Below, in pieces: positions 18,007 through 27,511 of a DNA stretch of 64,000 bases. The notes beneath the pieces were generated by a model, which worked only from the letters and a program-made list of their open reading frames with translations, was not told where the DNA came from and did no database searches. Origin of the DNA: Sulfurimonas sp. HSL-1716 (GTDB lineage: Bacteria > Campylobacterota > Campylobacteria > Campylobacterales > Sulfurimonadaceae). Within the stretch, counting starts at the first letter, position 1. Each line of letters begins with the position of its first letter. Both the position numbers and the translations under genes were made by a program. The stretch spans positions 2,170,001 through 2,234,000 of the forward strand of contig NZ_CP147918.1 of the NCBI RefSeq assembly GCF_039645975.1. The letters are read 5' to 3'.

Positions 18007-19115
18007 ACCATCTCTTCTAAAATACTTTTGAGCTTCACAAACTGCTTTTCATTTGAAAACTTCTCTTGACACTTCTCTTGTCCCGCTTTTGCAAGATTTT
18101 CTTTTAAGTGAATATCTCCGACGAGCATCTCTATCTTTTTTGCCAGATCTTCATAGTTTTGGTTTTCAAACAGCAATCCCGTTTTTTCATCGTCTATGAT
18201 CTCGACGACTCCGCCGCTGTTTGAACCGATGACTGCCGTACCTACCTGCATCGCTTCTATAAGCACAAGCCCGAAAGTCTCGCGCATAGAAGCCAAAACC
18301 ACCGCATCGCATATCTGGTAAAAATGATGCGGGTTCTTCATAAAACCCAAAAAGTGAATATTTTGCTCAATACCTCGACTCTTTACGTCATGCTTCAGCT
18401 CTTCAAGATAGCTCTCTTTCATCGGATGTCCTACGAAGTACGCATTTACGGACAAACCTTTTTTTACTAGCAGTTCGACCGCTTTGATAAGCAAGTGCTG
18501 CCCTTTTGCTTCGTTGATACGCCCGACCATCCCGACATTAAAACTCTCAAGATCGAAGCCAAGTTTATCTTTTAATTCCTTTACTTCTTCATCATTGAGT
18601 AGTTCAGGCTTATCCGATCCCATATACAAGACCTCTATTTTAGGTCTTACTTTTTGAGGGATAAAATGCTCCAGCTGCTCTTTGACCTGATAGGTAACCG
18701 GAAGCATAAGCGAAATATTTTTGTACAGCCACCGATGATACACATCGTCTTTAAATCTCGTCATTGTCATATTTCTTGTTTGTACGATGCGGGGTTTATG
18801 TGTAGAAAGTTTTTTCGCCAGAACTGCCGTCAAAAGATCTTTTGTCCAATGGGCATGGATGATCTCCGTTTTATTCTCGTCTATAATGCGCGCAAGCTTT
18901 TTTGCCGTACCGTAAGCTCCCATCCCCGATTTTCTTTTAATAGCTTCGTATCTATAGGGTGTATCTTTATAGTACTGTTCAAGCTTTCCCTCTGCGTTGA
19001 TGACACTGATAACGTTCATATCCTCCTCAAGAGCTTTTGCGCATCTTACCATATAAAGCTCCAGACCGCCAAGATCGGGAGAAAGGCAGAGCTCAAGAAG
19101 ATTTTTTTTACTCAT
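18003..19115 (-). CDS. Glycosyltransferase family 4 (GT-B)
   Basis: A 370-residue lipopolysaccharide-type glycosyltransferase. It begins MSKKNLLELCLSPDLGGLEL. AHWTKDLLTAVLAKKL is in the N-terminal domain, and the C-terminal domain has VGMVGRINEAKGQHLLIKA and LASMRETFGLVLIEAMQVG with the family's Glu pair. Sugar specificity is unknown. It overlaps the upstream WaaE-like gene by 8 bases and the downstream GT2 by 4, so all are made from one message. Confidence 0.9.
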   Translation of the reverse strand: MSKKNLLELCLSPDLGGLELYMVRCAKALEEDMNVISVINAEGKLEQYYKDTPYRYEAIKRKSGMGAYGTAKKLARIIDENKTEIIHAHWTKDLLTAVLAKKLSTHKPRIVQTRNMTMTRFKDDVYHRWLYKNISLMLPVTYQVKEQLEHFIPQKVRPKIEVLYMGSDKPELLNDEEVKELKDKLGFDLESFNVGMVGRINEAKGQHLLIKAVELLVKKGLSVNAYFVGHPMKESYLEELKHDVKSRGIEQNIHFLGFMKNPHHFYQICDAVVLASMRETFGLVLIEAMQVGTAVIGSNSGGVVEIIDDEKTGLLFENQNYEDLAKKIEMLVGDIHLKENLAKAGQEKCQEKFSNEKQFVKLKSILEEMV

Positions 19116-19848
19116 CTTCTTGCATCTCCAGCATCAAAGCATATTTCATGTAAGAGCTGAATGCGGATATAATCGCCACATTCCAGCCGTGGATGCCATG
19201 AAACGCGCCGCCTTTTAGAACAAGCGCTTTGAACAATGCTCCCATTCCATGTAAAAACGGGTCAAACGAAGAAGCACGTTTTCCCTCTTCGTGTGCTATT
19301 CTCGCACCTCTTGTTATAAATTTATGCGTGGTCTTTATCATCTGAGAGTAGTCTTCGTATGAGTAATGAAGCATATCTGCATCAAGATCTTTGACGTTTT
19401 TTGTCTGAACCCTTGCGTGCCCTCCCGCAGTGGAAAAGGCGCACTTTTTACGGTTATACAGCCTTGTCACGCGATCGGGGTACCAAAGCCTGATAAAATG
19501 TTTTCCGACAAACGTTTTTCTGGCAAAGGAAAACGCATCATACGGCGTAGTATCCAGATCAAGTTTTTTTATCGCTTCAATAGCATTTACATCAAGTCTT
19601 TCATCCGCATCGATACTGAGTATCCAGTCGTTTTTAGCCAACGGCCCACCGAATGCTTTTTGGGGACCGTCACCCAAATATGCCTGTTTGACAACCTTTG
19701 CGCCCAAAGCCTCCGCGATTTCACATGTTTTATCACTGCTGAGCGAATCGACTACCAACACTTCATCACATACTTTTTGAACGGATTTTATGACATCTGC
19801 TATATTTTTTTCTTCATTTAAAGTGATAATATTTGCTGTTATTTTCAT
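19108..19848 (-). CDS. WaaE/KdtX-like glycosyltransferase family 2
   Basis: A 246-residue GT2 enzyme. MKITANIITLNEEKNIADVI, VDSLSSDKTCEIAEALGAKV and LSIDADERL are typical of the WaaE/KdtX group. Its members add the first glucose to heptose I of the lipopolysaccharide inner core. The role here is inferred by similarity. It is the first gene of a four-gene minus-strand transcript ending with the O-antigen-ligase-like protein, consistent with core assembly. Confidence 0.87.
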   Translation of the reverse strand: MKITANIITLNEEKNIADVIKSVQKVCDEVLVVDSLSSDKTCEIAEALGAKVVKQAYLGDGPQKAFGGPLAKNDWILSIDADERLDVNAIEAIKKLDLDTTPYDAFSFARKTFVGKHFIRLWYPDRVTRLYNRKKCAFSTAGGHARVQTKNVKDLDADMLHYSYEDYSQMIKTTHKFITRGARIAHEEGKRASSFDPFLHGMGALFKALVLKGGAFHGIHGWNVAIISAFSSYMKYALMLEMQEDE

Positions 19849-19901
19849 GATTGATATTCTATCACAGTAACTATTGGATATAATTTTAATCAGGAGATTT
19901 T

Positions 19902-21200
19902 ATGTTTTTTTACTCTTTTATTGGCGTCATTTTGATCATTTATCTCTTTATCGTCTTTAAACGAACGAAAAAATACGGGTATGATCCCGCAAAAGACCAT
20001 CTATATACTCTGCAACCGCCTTTTTTACAAAATATTGTTATAAAACAAGATTTTATGACACTTCCGCTTGAACATAAGGATTTCGATACGCTTTTTTTAA
20101 AAATATCCCTTGCTTTTCATCCTTTGTCCTACTTTTTTAAGCCGTCTATCGAGATAGAGGGTAGCAAACATTTTTTCGAATATGGGGCGCAAGGAGATAG
20201 ATATCTAAATATTTCGCACACAAAAAATGAACACTTGAGACTTCTTTGCAGAAACTTAAAATTAAAAACAGGCGAATCGACACTGTACGGATATAAAAAC
20301 GAGATAGACCTTTCAAAAAAAATCCTTATTTTAGCCCCGCATGCCGACGATTCGGAGATAGCAGCTTTTGGACTGTATAAATCTGCAAAAGACGTGACTA
20401 TCGTCACGACGACGATAGGCGAACATGGGGTGTGCAACTACTGTGATCTTTATGAAAACAAAACTCAAGCAGCGCTTAAAAAAGCCGAACTTCGAACCTT
20501 TGACGCTCTAAGCGTTCCGGTTTTGGGCGGCGTAGTACCGGAAAACTCTTTGACTCTCGGATATTACGGCGGGAGTCTGAAATGGATGAGCGAACATCCA
20601 AAAGAGGACGCGTCTTCGTTTATAGAGGGTTTTGGAGATATGAACTCTTTTAGAAAAGTCTCTCATTCTTATCTGGATCTGTCCGTACAGGTAAGACCGA
20701 CATACGACTCGTTTTTACATGATCTTGAATTGATACTTACGCAAGTGCAGCCAGAATATATTATTACCCCGCATCCCGCCATAGACTCTCATCCCGATCA
20801 CAAATACACCACACAGGCTCTTATCGATGCTCTAAAAAAAACGGAACTGCCGTGCAAGCTGCTTGCATACACGAACCATTTGACTCTAAGCGAAACCTAT
20901 CCCGTCGGTCCAATGCATACGTCCGTAAACCTGCCGCCGAATTTTGATGAATTTTATTTTGACGGAGTCTATTCGTTCGAATTGGACGAAGAGTTGCAGC
21001 AAGATAAACTCTTTGCCCTTGAAGCGATCCATGACCTGAGAGATTCTCTTCTTTCTGTCTCCGTTAAAAGAGCCTATAAACATCTGAAAAGATTGATAAA
21101 AAGAACGGTTACGGGAAAAGACAAAAGCTACTTTAAAAGAGCGGTGCGCGCCAACGAACTCTTTTTTGTCATCGAAAGTAAAAATATAGAAAGATTATAA
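19902..21200 (+). CDS. PIG-L family N-acetyl-sugar deacetylase
   Basis: A 432-residue protein with one N-terminal membrane segment (about residues 2-18). An unassigned region follows up to about 140, then a LmbE/PIG-L zinc hydrolase domain. The zinc motif is LAPHADDSEIAAFG, with the third ligand in PHPAIDSHPDHKYTT. Family members deacetylate GlcNAc-type sugars or sugar-lipid intermediates. The membrane anchor and the setting suggest action on a lipid-linked glycan, but the direction of the domain was not established. The stop overlaps the convergent gene by 6 bases. RBS: AGGAGATTTT before the ATG. Confidence 0.85.
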   Translation: MFFYSFIGVILIIYLFIVFKRTKKYGYDPAKDHLYTLQPPFLQNIVIKQDFMTLPLEHKDFDTLFLKISLAFHPLSYFFKPSIEIEGSKHFFEYGAQGDRYLNISHTKNEHLRLLCRNLKLKTGESTLYGYKNEIDLSKKILILAPHADDSEIAAFGLYKSAKDVTIVTTTIGEHGVCNYCDLYENKTQAALKKAELRTFDALSVPVLGGVVPENSLTLGYYGGSLKWMSEHPKEDASSFIEGFGDMNSFRKVSHSYLDLSVQVRPTYDSFLHDLELILTQVQPEYIITPHPAIDSHPDHKYTTQALIDALKKTELPCKLLAYTNHLTLSETYPVGPMHTSVNLPPNFDEFYFDGVYSFELDEELQQDKLFALEAIHDLRDSLLSVSVKRAYKHLKRLIKRTVTGKDKSYFKRAVRANELFFVIESKNIERL

Positions 21201-22343
21201 GTACAGTTCTTTATATCTACCGACAATCGCTTCGGGTCTGAACTTTTGAGTGTAGCTGTCAAAATCCCACTCTTTTTCTTCACCAAGAGTCTCGACCATC
21301 TTTTTTGCGAACTCTTGCACATCGAAATCGGTCAAATAACTCTGCAGATCACCGGTCATTATATCTTTTACTCCGCCTTTTGATTTTGTCGAGATAATCT
21401 TTGTATGGCAGGAAAGCGCTTCTATCAATACCATTCCAAAGCCTTCTGCAAATGAAGTCGATGTCAAAAGTGATGCGTTTTTTATCCACGGATAGGGATT
21501 GCTTAACAAGCCTAACGTCTTTACATATGAAGTGAGTTTTAACTCTTCTATTCTTTGTTTGACGTTTTGCATATCATGACCGTCTCCGACGATAACCAGA
21601 GGCAAAGCAAGGTTGTAATGATCTCTCGCAAATTTATAAGATTCAAGCAAAAAGGTAATATTTTTGTTCGGGGTCACCCGCCCAACGCTGATGATATACT
21701 CTTCTGCTATCTCAGGTTTATACGCTTCGGCTTTTTTGCGGATATCATCAATATCCAAGGGGTTATTCACGACATTTACCGACTTCGCTTTGACCGATGT
21801 TATTTTTAAAACCTCTTCGATCTTCTCTTTGACGCCGCTCGATACCCCCGCAAGTTTTTTGCCTTCATAAACGCATTTGATATAAAAATTCTCCAGCGGT
21901 GAGCCGTGTTTTATGAACACACTCTCGACCATCTGTACCACACGGTCGTCTTTTAACGGCCAAATTAGTTCAAAAGTACCGTGGCCGCGCATGATTATCA
22001 AGTCGAATCTTCCAAACTTCTTTTCCAGTTTTTTAAGTTTATACCAAAATACGGGAGCCAAAAGAATACCGCTGTAAATAAAATAGGTACTTCTGAAGAT
22101 GCCGTTTAAGAGCTTTGCCACAACACCGAGAAAGGCACCGATGATCGTCAGATTTAATGCCTTGTCAAGATTGAAGTGATGAAAGTGAACATTCTCTTTT
22201 GGTGTAAAAGCTCTTTTTTTATCCTTGAAGTATATAAGATGCGATTCGTCGCCGGCATCGGCGAAAGCTTCTGAAAGATTTACGGCCACTCTTTCCATTC
22301 CGCCGACCTTTAAACTTCTCACTACAACAGCTACGCGCATCAA
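21195..22343 (-). CDS. Glycosyltransferase family 4 (GT-B)
   Basis: A 382-residue GT-B enzyme. The N-terminus MMRVAVVVRSLKVGGMERV is the usual acceptor-side motif. ISVGRVTPNKNITFLLESY and TSTSFAEGFGMVLIEALSCH mark the donor domain. Its closest general resemblance is to lipopolysaccharide glycosyltransferases of the WaaG/PglH type. It is a single gene facing away from the WaaP-like gene at 22399. Sugar specificity is unknown. Confidence 0.88.
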   Translation of the reverse strand: MMRVAVVVRSLKVGGMERVAVNLSEAFADAGDESHLIYFKDKKRAFTPKENVHFHHFNLDKALNLTIIGAFLGVVAKLLNGIFRSTYFIYSGILLAPVFWYKLKKLEKKFGRFDLIIMRGHGTFELIWPLKDDRVVQMVESVFIKHGSPLENFYIKCVYEGKKLAGVSSGVKEKIEEVLKITSVKAKSVNVVNNPLDIDDIRKKAEAYKPEIAEEYIISVGRVTPNKNITFLLESYKFARDHYNLALPLVIVGDGHDMQNVKQRIEELKLTSYVKTLGLLSNPYPWIKNASLLTSTSFAEGFGMVLIEALSCHTKIISTKSKGGVKDIMTGDLQSYLTDFDVQEFAKKMVETLGEEKEWDFDSYTQKFRPEAIVGRYKELYL

Positions 22344-22398
22344 AACTCTCCATATTAAAATGTTATAATATCAAATCAAATAAATAAAGCAGGTTAAT

Positions 22399-23151
22399 TT
22401 GTCCTATAAACTACTATTAAATCCCAAGTATCCAGATTTTAAAAAACATCTGCAAAATATAAAAAATATTTTCAATATTTCGAACGAAAGTATCCATAAA
22501 GCGAGAAATGAACTGAAAATAGTGGAGCTCGGCGGTATAAAATGCGTAGTAAAATCATTTAAGGTCCCGCACTTTATTAATCGGATAGCCTACACATTCT
22601 TACGAGACGGAAAAGCCAAGAAATCCTATCTAAACGCCCTAAAACTGACCAACCTGCATATAAATACTCCCGAACCCATAGGCATTATAGAGTTTTTTGA
22701 TATGGGATTATTGAGCGAAAGCTACTTTATATCCGTCTACGAACCTTACGATTTTACCATTCGCGAAGTGTTTCATCACAAGGTTGAAAATACAGAACAG
22801 ATACTCAAAGAGTTCGCACACTTTAGCTATGCCCTCCATAAAAAAGGAGTTTGGCACGTCGATTACTCTTTGGGCAACATCCTTATCACCAAACAAGAAG
22901 ACAACTATAGATTTTCCCTTGTCGATATCAATAGAATGGAGTTTAAGACCATAGAGGGGTATGAAGGACTCAAAAACTTCAACAAGTTCTGGGCAAAAGA
23001 TAAGAATGATCTGGTTATTATCGCAAAAGAGTACGCCAAACTTGCATCTTTAAAAGAAGAGGAATCCGTTAAAACGATTATGGACGAAGCAAAAAAGCTT
23101 GAAGACAAAATCAACTTGAAACGTAAAATTAAATCAATAAGTAAACCTTAA
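22399..23151 (+). CDS. WaaP/KdkA-like lipopolysaccharide core kinase
   Basis: A 250-residue protein with a protein-kinase-like fold. The catalytic loop is HKKGVWHVDYSLGNILI, with Asp and Asn in the expected places, and the metal loop is SLVDINRMEF in place of DFG. A lysine in IKCVVKSFKVP could bind ATP. Family members phosphorylate heptose or Kdo of the inner core, and this role is inferred here. The start is TTG 22399 with AGCAGG upstream; no ATG is available before the domain begins. It is followed 34 bases later by the carbamoyltransferase. Confidence 0.8.
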   Translation: MSYKLLLNPKYPDFKKHLQNIKNIFNISNESIHKARNELKIVELGGIKCVVKSFKVPHFINRIAYTFLRDGKAKKSYLNALKLTNLHINTPEPIGIIEFFDMGLLSESYFISVYEPYDFTIREVFHHKVENTEQILKEFAHFSYALHKKGVWHVDYSLGNILITKQEDNYRFSLVDINRMEFKTIEGYEGLKNFNKFWAKDKNDLVIIAKEYAKLASLKEEESVKTIMDEAKKLEDKINLKRKIKSISKP

Positions 23152-23185
23152 TTACACTAAAATTATAAATTGATTTATAATCGGG

Positions 23186-25003
23186 ATGAAGAAAAAAATG
23201 AAAATTCTAGGCAGCAAGTTTTTTGGGCATGACAGCGCACTATTTGTAATCGATTTTGAAGCAAAAAACATTTTTGCAATGAGTACCGAACGTGTAACAC
23301 GAATAAAACATGACAGCATGGATATTAGTCCTATTTTAGAAAAATATAAATTTGACGGGGTAGATTATGTTTGCCATGGCTTTTCAAGCGATTCTCTGCA
23401 TTTTAAAAGAGCAGAAGAGATTGAAAAAGAGAAAGCATTTAGAACACTTTTCAAACCCACTTATGTAAAAGATCTGAAAGTTTCAAATTATAAAAAAATA
23501 TCGACAACTTTACTGGGTCTAATCACCAATACAAAAGATACACTTTATTATTTGGAGCGAAAAACAAAAAAAGAGCTTTATCCGAATCAAAACTTTAAAA
23601 CTCCAAAAGACAAGATGAACTTTTATATTAAAGAGGTGTTTCAAAAAAACGGTATGCCCATCAAAGAAGTTGCTTACTATGATCACCATCTATGCCATGC
23701 TATTGCCGCATACTACTTTTCACCTTTCGTTAAAAAAGAAAATGTCCTAAGTCTTACCATTGACGGCGAAGGTGACGGCCATTTTAGTAAACTATTTATC
23801 TTTGATGCTGATTCCGATTATAAAGAGATTGCACAATCTAAAACTATAAAAGTCGATGCATCTACAAAACTTACCTCTATCGGAAATATCTACAGTAATT
23901 TTACAGAAGCGTTAGGATTAAGACCAAATAGTGATGAAGGCAAGGTCGAAGCACTCGCCGCTTTTTCAACAAAAAACGAAACTTTATATACTCAACTTAC
24001 CGAATGTACGACAATTAGTGATTCTGGAATTCACTATGACACAAAGCTTGTTGCAAAATTCTACGACATTGCATATCTTCAAGAGCAGATAAAGAACATC
24101 GGTGAAGAAAGTTTTGCCAGTACAATTCAAACATACCTTGAAGATACAATATGTGACTTTTTAAATCAAGTATCAAAAAAATATGACTCACAACATTTAT
24201 GTCTGTCAGGCGGAGTCGCCGCCAACATCATTATGAGTTTGAATATATATGAAAGAACACCGTTTAAAAGCATCTATGTACTCCCGTTTATGGGAGATGA
24301 GGGAATTTCTGCAGGTTCAGCGATACTAAAAGCCCTGGAACTAAACCAAGATATAAGCTGGCTGTCAAAAAAAGTGATGCCGTATTTTGGCAATGAACAC
24401 AGTAAAGTCGACGTAGAAAAAGCCATAAAAGATTTTAGCACAAAGATAAAATATACATACCTGGGTGATGAATGGTACAAAGATGCCGCACAAATACTTT
24501 CTCAAGACAAAGTCGTCTCTGTCGTGCACGGAAAAATGGAGTTCGGTCCAAGAGCATTAGGAAATCGTTCAATTTTAGCCAATCCTGTAAATCCCGATAT
24601 CAGAGAAATGATCAATCTAAAAGTTAAAAAACGACCTAAATATCAACCTTTTTGCCCGTCGATTTTAGAAGAGGAAAGAGAGCGCTTATTTCAATCGAGT
24701 TTTCAACACAAACATATGGCAATAGCATTTCGCGTAAAAGAGGAGTTTAACGATAAAATCCCATCGGCAATACATGTAGACGGAACGGCAAGACCTCAAT
24801 TTGTCGAAGAAGACGACAACCCTACTTATTATAAACTGTTAAAAGAGCTAAAAAAATTAACCGGTTTTGGTGTTCTTATCAATACTTCATTCAACTTACA
24901 TGGCCGGACAATCGTACATACCCCGCATGATGCTATTTTAGATTATCTGGATTGTAATATCGATATATTGTATCTTGAAGGATACAAGATACAAAGAAAT
25001 TAA
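23186..25003 (+). CDS. Carbamoyltransferase, NodU/CmcH family
   Basis: A 605-residue enzyme that moves a carbamoyl group from carbamoyl phosphate to a hydroxyl, often on a sugar. The N-terminal domain is ASKHA-like, with GHDSALFVID, the HHLCHAIAAYYFSPF metal/catalytic histidines and TIDGEGDGHFSK. LSGGVAANI follows, and the C-terminal YrdC-like domain has HGKMEFGPRALGNRSILANP. NodU acts on Nod-factor sugars; here the acceptor is probably a surface glycan. The gene looks more AT-rich than the rhamnose genes, which may indicate a separate origin. Alternative starts exist at the first and fifth codon. Confidence 0.92.
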   Translation: MKKKMKILGSKFFGHDSALFVIDFEAKNIFAMSTERVTRIKHDSMDISPILEKYKFDGVDYVCHGFSSDSLHFKRAEEIEKEKAFRTLFKPTYVKDLKVSNYKKISTTLLGLITNTKDTLYYLERKTKKELYPNQNFKTPKDKMNFYIKEVFQKNGMPIKEVAYYDHHLCHAIAAYYFSPFVKKENVLSLTIDGEGDGHFSKLFIFDADSDYKEIAQSKTIKVDASTKLTSIGNIYSNFTEALGLRPNSDEGKVEALAAFSTKNETLYTQLTECTTISDSGIHYDTKLVAKFYDIAYLQEQIKNIGEESFASTIQTYLEDTICDFLNQVSKKYDSQHLCLSGGVAANIIMSLNIYERTPFKSIYVLPFMGDEGISAGSAILKALELNQDISWLSKKVMPYFGNEHSKVDVEKAIKDFSTKIKYTYLGDEWYKDAAQILSQDKVVSVVHGKMEFGPRALGNRSILANPVNPDIREMINLKVKKRPKYQPFCPSILEEERERLFQSSFQHKHMAIAFRVKEEFNDKIPSAIHVDGTARPQFVEEDDNPTYYKLLKELKKLTGFGVLINTSFNLHGRTIVHTPHDAILDYLDCNIDILYLEGYKIQRN

Positions 25004-25007
25004 TTTT

Positions 25008-26396
25008 ATGCTCTTTAACTCCTACGAATTCATCTTTTTGTTTTTGCCGTTTACATTTTTTATCTATTTTTATCTTCTGCAAAAACGTTTAACGGTAGGA
25101 GCCAGGGGCTTTTTGGTCTTTGCATCGCTGTTTTTCTACTCCTGGTGGAACATAGTGTATCTTCCGCTCATACTTTCGTCCATGCTTTTTAACTATGTGA
25201 TAGGTAACAGCCTGAACGAGAACTTTAAAAAAGCAAAAGTAGGCAAAAGATCTCTTCTTATGTTTGGTGTAGTGTCAAATATCGCGCTGCTGGGATATTT
25301 TAAATACAGCGATTTTTTTATAGAAAACATCAATCTGGCGCTGCACAGTTCCTTATCTCTTTTGCATCTGGCTCTTCCTCTTGCCATTAGTTTCTTTACC
25401 TTTCAACAGATTGCATATCTTGTCGACAGCTATAGAGGCGAAACCAAAGAGTACGATTTTTTAAATTACGCACTCTTTGTCACATTCTTCCCTCAGCTCA
25501 TCGCGGGTCCGATCGTGCATCATGCCGAGATGATGCCGCAGTTTGCAAACAAATGGAACTTGGCAAAGAACTACAAAAACATCGCAACTGGACTCTTTAT
25601 CTTCTCCATAGGTCTGTTTAAGAAGGTGGTCATCGCGGATAGTTTTGCAGAGATAGCCGATAAAGGTTTTGACGTTTTACATGTTTTGAGTTTTACCGAA
25701 GCCTGGGCGACATCATTGTCCTATACATTTCAGCTCTATTTTGATTTTAGCGGATATACCGATATGGCCATCGGTGCAGCACTTTTATTTAACATCGTAT
25801 TGCCGATCAATTTCAACTCACCCTATAAAGCTCTAAGTATTCAGGATTTTTGGAGAAGATGGCATATCACCCTTTCACGCTTTTTAAAAGACTATATCTA
25901 TATCCCTCTTGGCGGGAACAGGAAAGGGGATTTTAGAACTTATGTGAATCTTATGGCTACGTTCACACTCGGCGGCATCTGGCACGGAGCGGGATGGACA
26001 TTTGTGTTTTGGGGATTATTACACGGTATCGCCTTGGTCGTCAACCATATCTGGAGATCGATAGGCTTCAGACTGCCTACGGTTCTTGCATGGTTTTTGA
26101 CCTTTAACTTCATCAATGTCGCCTGGATCTTTTTTAGGGCAAAAGAGTGGGATGATGCTCTTAAAGTGCTAAGCGGAATGACGGCAGTCGAAACCATCAA
26201 GATCGCATCAGATATGGATATGCATCCGGATTGGTTTATCATGGTGTTTGTTGTGATTTTGACTTTAAAAACAACGGTAGAATATTCAAAAAAAGCGATA
26301 TACACCCCAAAAACGGCTTTTGCATCGGGAATATTTTTTGTAAGTGCAATGCTTCTGACAAATCATATATCAAAATTCCTCTATTTTGATTTTTAA
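25008..26396 (+). CDS. MBOAT-family O-acyltransferase (AlgI/DltB type)
   Basis: A 462-residue membrane enzyme with about 10 to 12 helices. Family motifs: PQLIAGPIVHHAEMMPQF, FWRRWHITLSRFLKDYIYIP and GGIWHGAGWTFVFWG, which contains the catalytic histidine. AlgI, PatA and DltB relatives move acyl groups across the membrane to a periplasmic acceptor. The ATG at 25008 is chosen; an in-frame start at 24975 lies inside the previous gene. The next gene encodes an SGNH-like partner, so the two probably acetylate a surface polysaccharide. Confidence 0.92.
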   Translation: MLFNSYEFIFLFLPFTFFIYFYLLQKRLTVGARGFLVFASLFFYSWWNIVYLPLILSSMLFNYVIGNSLNENFKKAKVGKRSLLMFGVVSNIALLGYFKYSDFFIENINLALHSSLSLLHLALPLAISFFTFQQIAYLVDSYRGETKEYDFLNYALFVTFFPQLIAGPIVHHAEMMPQFANKWNLAKNYKNIATGLFIFSIGLFKKVVIADSFAEIADKGFDVLHVLSFTEAWATSLSYTFQLYFDFSGYTDMAIGAALLFNIVLPINFNSPYKALSIQDFWRRWHITLSRFLKDYIYIPLGGNRKGDFRTYVNLMATFTLGGIWHGAGWTFVFWGLLHGIALVVNHIWRSIGFRLPTVLAWFLTFNFINVAWIFFRAKEWDDALKVLSGMTAVETIKIASDMDMHPDWFIMVFVVILTLKTTVEYSKKAIYTPKTAFASGIFFVSAMLLTNHISKFLYFDF

Positions 26397-26408
26397 AGGC
26401 TGAGGGAT

Positions 26409-27482
26409 ATGAGCAAGATGAAAAAATGGGTCTCTCTTTGGTTTATAACTATTTCTTCCCTTCTTGTTATAGGTGTCTTTAATTATGTGATCGATCCTTA
26501 TCAGCAGTATAGAAAGGCAACGTTTTACAAAGTTCCCTATGAAAACGAAAAAGAGCTGGATGCAGGGCTTGCCAAAAACTTTGACTATGATTCCGTCGTC
26601 ATCGGTACCTCGATGATGCAAAATTTCAATATCGACGATCTGAAAAATATATCGGGATATAAAAAACCGATAAAACTCACTATAGCGGGAAGCAGCGTTT
26701 ATGAGCAAAATATTGTGCTCAGCACAGCATTTAGACATCAAAACGTTAAAAATGTCCTAATAGGGATCGATTTTTTATCCTATTACGGCGCTGTTCACAG
26801 ATATAAACACGGTGCTTCTTCATTTCCGACATATCTGTATGACGAAAATATACTAAACGATTACAAGTATCTTATCTCAAGCGACACTTTGGGCAGAGTA
26901 TTTGAAATATTCACTAAAAAAGAGAAAGACGGCTGGGTTTATGATTACAGCAAGATGTTCGAGTGGAGATCGCGCACACAAGATAAAAATGTTTTATCGG
27001 CTGTCAAACGCAAATGGCTGGATCGTAAGAATTTTGATAATGAAGCTACCGACGAAGAAAAAAAACTTCCTTATATGAAGAACAATTTTGACCATAATAT
27101 AAAACCGCTTATCGAAAAACATCCGAACGTAAACTTCACTCTCCTGTTTCCGCCGTACTCTATCCTCGCATACAAAACTTACGAGGAGAGAGGACAACTG
27201 CAGAATCTCATCAAATTTAAACGATATATTGTAAGTACTTTGCTTACCTATCAGAATGTCAAAATATACGACTTTCAAAATGCAGATGAGATCTCGCACG
27301 ATCTGCATAACTACTATGATCTTTACCACTACAATAAAGATATCAGCAGAATAATATTAAAAGAGATTCGAAAAAAAGATTATATCGTGGATGATGTAAG
27401 TACCTATGCAAAAATATCTCAAAAATTCTTGAGCAATGTTGCGAATTTTAATGTTACAGATGATCTGTTTAAAGAAAAATAA
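26409..27482 (+). CDS. Membrane-anchored SGNH/DltD-AlgJ-like acylation partner
   Basis: A 357-residue protein with one N-terminal membrane anchor (about residues 7-26) and a periplasmic domain. VVIGTSMMQNF around residue 60 resembles the block I Ser motif of SGNH esterases and DltD (G-x-S). DLYHYNKD near residue 305 gives the D-x-x-H pair. GIDFLSYYGA and FTLLFPPYS match the strand positions between. The assignment rests on this motif order and on the adjacent MBOAT gene 12 bases upstream, as in MBOAT/SGNH acetylation pairs. GTS rather than GDS makes it a remote match. Confidence 0.7.
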   Translation: MSKMKKWVSLWFITISSLLVIGVFNYVIDPYQQYRKATFYKVPYENEKELDAGLAKNFDYDSVVIGTSMMQNFNIDDLKNISGYKKPIKLTIAGSSVYEQNIVLSTAFRHQNVKNVLIGIDFLSYYGAVHRYKHGASSFPTYLYDENILNDYKYLISSDTLGRVFEIFTKKEKDGWVYDYSKMFEWRSRTQDKNVLSAVKRKWLDRKNFDNEATDEEKKLPYMKNNFDHNIKPLIEKHPNVNFTLLFPPYSILAYKTYEERGQLQNLIKFKRYIVSTLLTYQNVKIYDFQNADEISHDLHNYYDLYHYNKDISRIILKEIRKKDYIVDDVSTYAKISQKFLSNVANFNVTDDLFKEK

Positions 27483-27511
27483 CGATACGCTGCACTTGCC
27501 CCTTAAAACAA

